Shown here: positions 57,682-64,000 of the stretch, piece after piece | Position numbering within the stretch: the first letter of the stretch is position 1 | How the letters are laid out: the number at the start of each line of letters is the position of its first letter | Assembly: GCA_022447225.1 (NCBI GenBank) | Contig: JAKVAZ010000006.1 | Span: 496,001-560,000, forward strand | From: Fuerstiella sp. | Lineage (GTDB): Bacteria > Planctomycetota > Planctomycetia > Planctomycetales > Planctomycetaceae | DNA: 64,000 bases | Direction: 5' to 3' | Notes under the pieces: generated by a model | Database searches by the model: none | What the model was told of the DNA's origin: nothing | Seen by the model: the letters and a program-made list of their open reading frames with translations, nothing else | Made by a program: the position numbers and the translations under genes

Positions 57682-58995
57682 ATGCAACATCATTTTTCCC
57701 GCCGAACGTTCCTGCGTGGTGCCGGAGTTTCCATGGCACTGCCGTGGATGGAATCCGTAACGGTATGGGGTGATGCGACATCACCAAAACCGGAACCCGC
57801 CAGTCAGGCTCCTGTACGTGTGGCTGTCTTGTTTTCCGGCAGCGGGTTCCACGCCGGCCACTGGTGGGCAAAGGGAAACGGCAGTGAAATGGAACTGGGG
57901 CCGGTGCTCACACCACTGAATGACTTCCGCAAAAAACTGCTGTTGATCGACGGTCTGTACAACGAGGAAGCTCTGAAAGGAAACATCCACAGTTCACAAA
58001 CGGGAAATCTACTGTCCGGCGCCCCGCTGGCTGACGGCGGAGAGATCCGCAGTGGAACCAGCTTCGACCAGATGATTGCACAGCACTACGGACGTTCCAC
58101 AAAAGTACCGAGCCTGGTACTGGGCTGCGAGCGGTCGAATCCAGGGATTCATAAGAACTACTCCATGCTTTATAGTTCTCACATCTCATGGAGTTCTCCG
58201 ACTGCTCCGACTCCGCTGGAGCTCTATCCGGCTCTTGCGTTCGATCGCCTGTTTAAGGATCAGGGCGAACTCGGCGAACAGAGTGTGCTGGACGCCGTAC
58301 TGGGGGAAGCAACTCGATTCCGGACCAAAGTCAACCGGCGAGATCAACAAAAACTAGACGAATATCTTAACTCTGTGCGCGAAGTTGAACGACGCATTGA
58401 ACAGGCCGGACAACTGGGTGAGCTGCAGGGCTGGCGACCGACCCTCGACAGACCCAACATCCCACGTCCACCGAACGGAATTCCACAGAATTTCGCTGAG
58501 CACACTCGGTTGATGTGCGACATTCTGGTGCTGGCTTTTCAAACCGACACCACACGCATCGCAACACTGAAAGTCAACAACGACCACAGCTACCTGCAGT
58601 TCCCTCACCTGGGCGTGGAAGTCGGACACCACGAGCTTTCACATTCGGATCGCGGTGTCCAGTCACCGGACTGGCTGAAGGTGAATCAGTTCTGCCTGAG
58701 TCAACTCGGCTACATCGCCCGCCGACTGGACGCAATCCAGGAAGGCGATCGAACGGCACTCGACAACTCCATGTTAATGATGTGTTCCAGCATGATGTCC
58801 GGAATTCACGACGCCACAAAACTGCCGGTTGTGATTCTTGGTCGCGGCGGCGGAAACCTGGAATCGGGACGTGTGCTCAACTACGGTGAAAAATCCAACC
58901 GAAAAATGTGCAGTCTGTTCCTGTCCATGATGGACAAATGTGGTGTCCATCTGCCGGAATTCGGAGACTCACGCGAACGTCTGGTCGAGGTGTGA
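57682..58995 (+). CDS. Tat-exported DUF1552 protein
   Basis: A 437-residue member of DUF1552, a family with no proven activity that is expanded in planctomycetes. The Tat signal is FSRRTFLRGAGVSMALPWME. The domain follows with VRVAVLFSGSGFHAGHWWAK, FRKKLLLIDGLYNEEA, SFDQMIAQHYG and PSLVLGCE. VNNDHSYLQFPHLGVEVGHH and ILGRGGGNLESGRVLNYGEK come later. The ATG at 57682 begins the signal directly. The upstream in-frame codons (to 57580) look random. The DUF1592/PSD cytochrome-type partner that normally precedes such genes is absent, so this is an orphan copy. Confidence 0.92.
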   Translation: MQHHFSRRTFLRGAGVSMALPWMESVTVWGDATSPKPEPASQAPVRVAVLFSGSGFHAGHWWAKGNGSEMELGPVLTPLNDFRKKLLLIDGLYNEEALKGNIHSSQTGNLLSGAPLADGGEIRSGTSFDQMIAQHYGRSTKVPSLVLGCERSNPGIHKNYSMLYSSHISWSSPTAPTPLELYPALAFDRLFKDQGELGEQSVLDAVLGEATRFRTKVNRRDQQKLDEYLNSVREVERRIEQAGQLGELQGWRPTLDRPNIPRPPNGIPQNFAEHTRLMCDILVLAFQTDTTRIATLKVNNDHSYLQFPHLGVEVGHHELSHSDRGVQSPDWLKVNQFCLSQLGYIARRLDAIQEGDRTALDNSMLMMCSSMMSGIHDATKLPVVILGRGGGNLESGRVLNYGEKSNRKMCSLFLSMMDKCGVHLPEFGDSRERLVEV

Positions 58996-59375
58996 GCTGC
59001 CCGAATAGAACGAAACCACGATCAGAAGCATCATGCGACTCGACGAAACATTCTGCTTCTGCCACCTGCAGCTTTCCGCAGGCGAGTGGTGCACTGCAGG
59101 TTTTAAATTTGCCGCAAAGCCTCGCCACGGAGCGATTCTAACGACGGCCGATCCTGCAGTTATTTGCTATTGATCCCACAATGGAAGCACACGATTCGCC
59201 GGGTCGACCATTTCGCATCAGCGCTGGTCGACCGGTGATGGAACTGCTCACGCAGGACCGCAGATCTCTTGTCAGCCGGACTGGTTTCAGAATCTGCCTC
59301 CGATTTTCGCTTCGTTACGCATACTGATCCCCTGGCGGGAGAAGCTCACATCAATGTCTGCAGGACATTCAGTGG
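58996..59375. other. Convergent gap, nothing recognised
   Basis: 380 bases between two convergent stops. No T-tailed hairpin or supported frame was seen. Confidence 0.35.
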
Positions 59376-60692
59376 TCACCAGCCTTTCCAGCTTCCATCG
59401 GCATTCCTGTATTCACGGTAGTTCATCCGTTTGTCGTACGGTAACTTCGCGATGTCCTGCTCCTTGACCTCCATGCCCAGTCCAGGTCGATCGGGAAGAT
59501 TCACAAATCCGTCATTGAGTCGAAAATCGTGGTCAACGAATTCGTCAAACCGTCGGAACCATCTTCCGGACACTTCCTGGATCAGGAAGTTACGGAGTAC
59601 CGCATCAGCCTGCAGCAAAGCACCAAAATGGATGGGGCCGCTGGCGTTGTGGGGAGCCATCAGCATCCCGGCTTCGTCCGCCAGACGTGAGATGTGCAGG
59701 AAATTATCAATACCGAAACTGTGGCTGACATCCGGCTGCAGAAAAGCACAGGCACGCGCGTCAATGACTTCTTTGAAATCGCGATAGGAAAACAGCTTTT
59801 CGCCAGTGGCAATCGGTACCGGACTTTTCTCGGAAATCTCTTTCAGAACTTCCACCGATCCGACTTTGCAGGGTTCTTCGATAAACAACGGGCGATAGGG
59901 CGCCACCAAACGTGCAAAGGCCAGACTCAGTTCCGGCGCGGGACTGCCATGCGTGTCGAGCAGCAGTTCAATGTCCGGCCCCACCTCTTCACGGACCGCT
60001 TTGACAACCGCCACGCAGTGTTCCAGTTCGCGACGATCCATCGCCCAGGTCCGTCCTTCCAGCGGATTTCCCTTCAGACCGCGGGCCCCGGCCGCGACCG
60101 CTTCACGAGCCTGTTCGCAGGCCTGCTCAATCGAATCGAAACTCAATCCGCCGTTGTCATAGACCAGAATACGATCACGCTGGCGTCCCCCCAGCAGCTG
60201 ATGGACAGGCACATCCAGAGCCTTACCGGCGATGTCATACAATGCCATGTTCACCGCCGCGACAGCACTCCCCAGGATCGGACCGCCCTTCCACGGAAGT
60301 CGGTTGGTGATGTCATCGCAGATGGCCGTGACATTCACCGGATCGCGTCCGATGAGCAATTCGTCCCACTGGTGCAGTGCCGTGCGAACGATCGGTGAAA
60401 TCCATTCCCCGCTGCCTTCCCCCCAGCCCGACAGCCCGGCATTGGTTTCAATTTTCAGAAACAGCCACGTCTTGAAGCCGCTGGAAATTGGCAGTCTGGT
60501 CTTCGGGTCCAGCCGCACCGGGCCGGTGGAGACATTGAACAGATAAGTCTTCAGCTGCGTGATCTTCAGGCCGGACCGTTTCGCAGGTGCCGCATCAGCC
60601 GTGCGACGATTTGAAGTTGCCAGAGCCACCGCCGCACCGGCCGAAGTTGTCACAAAGCGCCGCCGGTCGATGACCGCTGGAATATTGCTCAT
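59376..60692 (-). CDS. Tat-exported enolase-superfamily sugar-acid dehydratase
   Basis: A 438-residue mandelate racemase/muconate-lactonizing family enzyme, most like galactonate or gluconate dehydratases. The Tat signal is DRRRFVTTSAGAAVALATS. The barrel has RGLKGNPLEGR, LLLDTHGSPAPELSLAF with the first metal Asp, PLFIEEPCKVGSVEVL with the second metal Glu, PIATGEKLFS with the third, and QPDVSHSFGIDNFLHI followed by MAPHNASGPI. That set is the acid-sugar dehydratase pattern. The ATG at 60692 has GTGAGG about 6 bases upstream. The next FMN-enzyme gene lies 42 bases upstream on the same strand, so they are likely co-transcribed. Confidence 0.92.
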   Translation of the reverse strand: MSNIPAVIDRRRFVTTSAGAAVALATSNRRTADAAPAKRSGLKITQLKTYLFNVSTGPVRLDPKTRLPISSGFKTWLFLKIETNAGLSGWGEGSGEWISPIVRTALHQWDELLIGRDPVNVTAICDDITNRLPWKGGPILGSAVAAVNMALYDIAGKALDVPVHQLLGGRQRDRILVYDNGGLSFDSIEQACEQAREAVAAGARGLKGNPLEGRTWAMDRRELEHCVAVVKAVREEVGPDIELLLDTHGSPAPELSLAFARLVAPYRPLFIEEPCKVGSVEVLKEISEKSPVPIATGEKLFSYRDFKEVIDARACAFLQPDVSHSFGIDNFLHISRLADEAGMLMAPHNASGPIHFGALLQADAVLRNFLIQEVSGRWFRRFDEFVDHDFRLNDGFVNLPDRPGLGMEVKEQDIAKLPYDKRMNYREYRNADGSWKGW

Positions 60693-60734
60693 GTTTTGCC
60701 TCACTGGTGTGTCAAAAATACCGGACAGGAATTG

Positions 60735-61931
60735 TCATGTTCGCATCAGTGACGGATGGACGGCTTCCACCGAAGAACAGCCTGATGCAATCATGGCGTT
60801 CGTCAACTCGTCACGCAGGATGTCCAGAACACGTTTGACGCCTTCCTCACCTCCCGCTGCCAGAGCCCAGGCCTGCGGGCGTCCGATCATGACCGCTTTG
60901 GCCCCCAGGGCGACAGCTTTCATGACGTCACCGCCGCGGCGAATCCCACCATCCATCAAAATTTCAAGTTCCCCGTCAACGGCCTCAGCGACATCACTTA
61001 GCACATCAATCGATGCGGGCATGCCGTCCAGTCGCCGGCCGCCGTGATTGGACACCACAATACCATTCAAACCCAAATCAACAGCCTCTCGCGCTGCATC
61101 AGCCGACAGAACCCCTTTAAGAAGAATCGGCAACCCCGTCTGACCGCGCAACCAGCGGAAGAAATCCCTGTTCAGCGATATGTCCCAAGCTGCAGCATTG
61201 AATTTATTGAGATCCTGATGGCTGATCTGATCTGTCAGATGTGTGTATCCGATGTCCCGCAGATGTTTCAGCAGCATGTCCTTCTGCACAGTAAAACGAT
61301 TTCTTAAATCGGCATCCTTGCGTTCACCCAAATCCACCGTCACCACAATCGCACTAAACCCGGCAGCTTCCACCCGCGCCACAAGTCGCTGAGCAACATC
61401 ACGGCAGCGCGGAATGTACACCTGTAACCATTTCGGCCCGTCTGACGCCTGAGCAATCTCTTCCACAGAGCTCAAAGCGCTGGAACTGGCGGCGCAGATC
61501 GTGTTGGCCCGTGCAGCGGCTCGCGCCGATGCCAGAACTCCCTGAGGATGCAGCATTCTCAAAGCGGCCACCGGTGCCAACATAACCGGCATTGAGATTT
61601 TCTGTCCCAGTACTGTGGTCGACAGATCTGTCGTATTCACTCCGTGCAGTAGTGGGGGCAGAACACGAATTCGACGAAAGGCTTCCACATTGTCGCGGAG
61701 AGTGACTTCGTCTTCTGAGCCTGTGGTCACATATTCAAAGCTGGCACGTGGAAGTCGCGCCGCTGCCTGTCCTACAAAGTCACTGACAGTCACGGCAAGC
61801 TCGGGTGGCACTGCAGAATGTGTTGAATCAGTTAGTTCTGACGGATCATTCGTGTCTATCGTTTCAGTGCTTCTCCCAGCGAACAGTCCGGCACACAGTT
61901 TGAACAACTTCGAAAAAAAACGACGATTCAT
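60735..61931 (-). CDS. FMN-dependent 2-hydroxy-acid oxidase (second copy)
   Basis: A 398-residue flavoenzyme of the lactate/glycolate oxidase family. The N-terminus MNRRFFSKLFKLCAGLFAG is basic and hydrophobic and could be a membrane or signal segment. The barrel shows RASFEYVTTGSEDEVTLRDN, MPVMLAPVAALRMLHPQGV and WLQVYIPRCRDVAQR with the active-site Tyr. VSNHGGRRLDGMPASIDVL holds the catalytic His and Arg, and EILMDGGIRRGGDVMKAVAL and IGRPQAWAL bind phosphate. It is clearly diverged from the copy at 54577. I use the ATG at 61931; an upstream start would add 22 residues. It is 42 bases before the dehydratase gene, suggesting a shared hydroxy-acid pathway. Confidence 0.92.
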   Translation of the reverse strand: MNRRFFSKLFKLCAGLFAGRSTETIDTNDPSELTDSTHSAVPPELAVTVSDFVGQAAARLPRASFEYVTTGSEDEVTLRDNVEAFRRIRVLPPLLHGVNTTDLSTTVLGQKISMPVMLAPVAALRMLHPQGVLASARAAARANTICAASSSALSSVEEIAQASDGPKWLQVYIPRCRDVAQRLVARVEAAGFSAIVVTVDLGERKDADLRNRFTVQKDMLLKHLRDIGYTHLTDQISHQDLNKFNAAAWDISLNRDFFRWLRGQTGLPILLKGVLSADAAREAVDLGLNGIVVSNHGGRRLDGMPASIDVLSDVAEAVDGELEILMDGGIRRGGDVMKAVALGAKAVMIGRPQAWALAAGGEEGVKRVLDILRDELTNAMIASGCSSVEAVHPSLMRT

Positions 61932-62018
61932 CCTGCCAGGTCTCCACCAGGTCATCAGACAAAACGTGACCGACACGGCTGAAACAACAGCCGGCACGGA
62001 TCATCTCAATTCGCTCTG

Positions 62019-62750
62019 TCACTGATTATCGTTGAGCGAGTCCATCGTTTCACGGAGTTGCTGGACCTGAGTCTGGAGTTGTTTGAGTTGTCTCATCACA
62101 TCCTGCAGAGAACCGCGGGCATGTTCTTCCCGTGCATGCTCACGCATTTCATTAAGTTCCTGCCTGAAGTTTTGTGCGTGCTCTTCCACCTGTTCAGCCA
62201 ATTCAGGCAGATCCGCCTCTCGCAGATGCATGATGGCACGCTGCATATGTTCGAGACGGCGGTGACTATCTGAATGTGGTCGACTGTGTTCCGATTCGTG
62301 GCGGGAACGCCTGGCACGGTTTCGATGCCTGCGACGCTGTTCCGGTCTTTCCTGTTCCTCACGATCCCGGTCCTGACGGTCGCCTTCGAGTTGTTCGAGC
62401 AATCGACGTGCAAACCGCAACCCCTGACCTTCCTGTGTTCGCGGTCCTGCATGGCGCTGTCGCTTTCTGTATTGCCGTCGTTCGGTTTGATCAGAATCCT
62501 GATTCACATTTCGTTGACGTCGGAGTGATCGGCGCCGGTTCTGTCCCTGCGTTTCAATACGTTCAGCTTCATCCACAAACGCCTCAGTCTCCTCACCCGA
62601 TTCGGCAATCAGACCATCTCCATCGACCTCAGCCGACTCCTGCGGTACGACGTCTGATTTTCCAGGGGATTCACCAGTTTCATCTGCCCAGAGCAATGTC
62701 GTTATCGAGGAAAATCCAAGTACGATCGCTGCCGGTTTCATGTAAGACAT
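62019..62750 (-). CDS. Secreted, highly charged Arg/Glu-rich coiled-coil protein
   Basis: A 243-residue exported protein with no family I recognise. The signal peptide is KPAAIVLGFSSITTLLWADE. An acidic region follows (ESAEVDGDGLIAESGEETEA), then a very Arg/Gln/Glu-rich middle (for example RRRHRNRARRSRHESEHSRP). The C-terminal coiled coil has regular heptads, with LREADLPELAEQVEEHAQNF and RQLKQLQTQVQQLRETMDSL. Such composition suggests binding to an acidic partner such as a polysaccharide or nucleic acid, but this is inference. The ATG at 62750 follows AAGGGTGAG, a good ribosome site. It ends 87 bases before the FMN-enzyme start. Confidence 0.78.
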   Translation of the reverse strand: MSYMKPAAIVLGFSSITTLLWADETGESPGKSDVVPQESAEVDGDGLIAESGEETEAFVDEAERIETQGQNRRRSLRRQRNVNQDSDQTERRQYRKRQRHAGPRTQEGQGLRFARRLLEQLEGDRQDRDREEQERPEQRRRHRNRARRSRHESEHSRPHSDSHRRLEHMQRAIMHLREADLPELAEQVEEHAQNFRQELNEMREHAREEHARGSLQDVMRQLKQLQTQVQQLRETMDSLNDNQ

Positions 62751-63167
62751 GTGCTCACCCTTCGCTGCTTTTGGAACGTGCAATTCACTGAGTGCGATGC
62801 TCTCACCTTATGGTCGCAATATTGAACTCACTTGCAACTGCAAATCTGAGTGTTCCGCGCCCATCGATCCGATAGAGTTTCTTTCACAATCAGCGGAGAT
62901 ACCTCGATCACACTGTCGGCACTGCCCCGCTCTGCGGCGAACGCGGTACCCGCCGGCCTGATACTCCTGAAGATCACGTCGCAGAGCCGATGGATGGTCC
63001 ATGTCGGCAACCACCGGGTGCAAACGAAGGCGAAGACCGAACAATCTGTCTGGCACCCAGACTCATTCTGACTGAAACACAAAACTCCTACGAGTGAGTC
63101 CGCTCCTCAGTCACCTCAGATGACTCTGCGGAAACCCGCGGGGCATCCGATCCGCAGGGTCAGGCCA
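62751..63167. other. Gap between two minus-strand genes
   Basis: 417 bases. Overlapping short frames on both strands (62808-63056 -, 62850-63071 +) have no support. The charged-protein promoter should lie near the left end. Confidence 0.35.
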
Positions 63168-64000
63168 CTATTTCTTCTGAGGCCTGTTTTTCAGCGACTC
63201 AAGCAAAGCCCGGGCCGGTCCGCTCGCCGGAACCATCTTAAGAGCACTCGCAGCGCAGGACGCCGCCGCGTCATATTGTTGCTGACTGACATAAAGGTTT
63301 CCGATCATGACGAGAAACTCCGCCAGTTCACCTGCATCACCCCCGATGACCTGCGGCAGGAATACTTTGCACTCCTCAAATTCCCGGAGCACTGCAACAG
63401 TGTTCGACTGCCGGCCCGCAATGCACAGCTTAAGATAGTGCGCATGTGCGTGGACAAGCTGACGCTGCTCGTCGCTGATATACGCAACACGATCTGCCAG
63501 TAAAAGATTCGCCTGCGCATCCGCGGCTTCAAGGTCGCCGTCTGTAAGGTTCAATTCGCCAAGTTTGTGCACCACCATCGGATTAGGATGCGGATGTGCG
63601 GCTGAAATGACGAGAATCTGACGGATCGAACTCCAGGTCGGAATGTAGACAAAGGAAAGTGTCCCCAGGATCAGAATCACAATACCGGCGACCGCACATC
63701 CCACGGCCATCATCGATCCGAACGCAGGGTGCTCACTGATCCGAGGGCAGCGACATCGACTGGCGGCGACAGCAAGCAGGCAAAGCAGAGCAGCAGATGG
63801 CAGGTAACTGTAGCGATCAGCGTAGTCAATCGCGCCCAGCGGGAAGAAACCGGCAACGGGTGCCAGAACGACGGGATACGCCAGCAACAGAGGTAACCAG
63901 TTACGCAGTGAGCCACTGCTGTGGCAGCACCGACGGTAAAGGTCCCCGCAGACAACACAAAGCACAGCCACAATGCCCACAGATAGTACACTGGCTGAAT
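63168..64000 (-). CDS. Membrane TPR protein, C-terminal part only
   Basis: The frame is open to the window edge, so the N-terminus is missing; about 277 residues are present. Several membrane helices come first, for example NWLPLLLAYPVVLAPVAGFF. Then DYADRYSYLPSAALLCLLAV follows; ADRYxYLP is typical of the TMTC/PMT-like GT-C proteins that end in TPRs. After a last helix (GCAVAGIVILILGTLSFVYI), helical pairs follow: HKLGELNLTDGDLEAADAQA and IGNLYVSQQQYDAAASCAAS, which look like tetratricopeptide repeats. It is probably an O-glycosyltransferase-like membrane protein. The stop is at 63168. Confidence 0.8.
   Translation of the reverse strand, partial: SASVLSVGIVAVLCVVCGDLYRRCCHSSGSLRNWLPLLLAYPVVLAPVAGFFPLGAIDYADRYSYLPSAALLCLLAVAASRCRCPRISEHPAFGSMMAVGCAVAGIVILILGTLSFVYIPTWSSIRQILVISAAHPHPNPMVVHKLGELNLTDGDLEAADAQANLLLADRVAYISDEQRQLVHAHAHYLKLCIAGRQSNTVAVLREFEECKVFLPQVIGGDAGELAEFLVMIGNLYVSQQQYDAAASCAASALKMVPASGPARALLESLKNRPQKK

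Noticed and set aside
59694-60398. 234-codon plus-strand frame over the dehydratase
   Set aside because: Antisense shadow of a gene with intact catalytic motifs.

Overview
The window looks like chromosomal DNA from a planctomycete (Planctomycetota, probably Planctomycetales). The evidence is a type I sulfatase, DUF1501 and DUF1552 proteins, an SHD1-domain protein, a transmembrane serine/threonine kinase, DUF11-type repeats, a CxxCH-bearing DUF3365 histidine kinase, many Tat-exported sugar or hydroxy-acid enzymes, long intergenic gaps and few operons. The genus cannot be fixed from the sequence. No phage, insertion sequence, CRISPR array or plasmid gene was seen.

Layout. 1-5974: a cut-off sulfatase, a membrane-anchored P-loop NTPase, a DegT-type sugar aminotransferase and an aldehyde dehydrogenase. 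6221-10331 (minus strand): a compact group with a 58-codon coiled-coil gene overlapping a Tsr3/DTW-like gene, then an NtrC-type regulator lacking the GAFTGA loop, a FabZ-like dehydratase and MutY. 10570-17230: a methyltransferase, a polyprenol-phosphate mannosyltransferase-like enzyme, LysS, CsrA, a Gfo/Idh/MocA oxidoreductase and MobB. 18008-29810: a secreted protein, a membrane coiled-coil repeat protein, UbiX divergent from the haem-type histidine kinase, a secreted DUF11 protein, a lipoprotein metallopeptidase and the kinase. 30395-37935: an initiator tRNA with its terminator, a membrane glycerophosphodiesterase, the SHD1 protein, glutamate decarboxylase and small membrane proteins.

38273-41541 holds a probable deacetylase remnant, then a DUF1501 protein and a seven-bladed WD40 protein. 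42025-49317 is mostly surface-glycan chemistry: a secreted SMP-30-like protein, an acyltransferase, a GT-C-like membrane protein, and an overlapping methyltransferase-GT2-methyltransferase operon. 49858-61931 is a catabolic accessory block: an exo-rhamnogalacturonan-lyase-like protein, DUF3500, a gutted oxidoreductase pseudogene, two FMN-dependent 2-hydroxy-acid oxidases, a Tat aldo/keto reductase, an orphan DUF1552 protein and a Tat enolase-superfamily dehydratase. The right edge has a charged secreted protein and the C-terminus of a membrane TPR protein.

No clearly new multi-gene system stands out. The best leads are the small coiled-coil/Tsr3-like pair, the GAFTGA-less regulator next to fabZ-like and mutY, the MutY with Glu where the catalytic Asp is expected, the variant initiator tRNA, and the paired hydroxy-acid oxidases around exported sugar-acid enzymes. 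All functions are inferred by reading motifs; no database search was possible.
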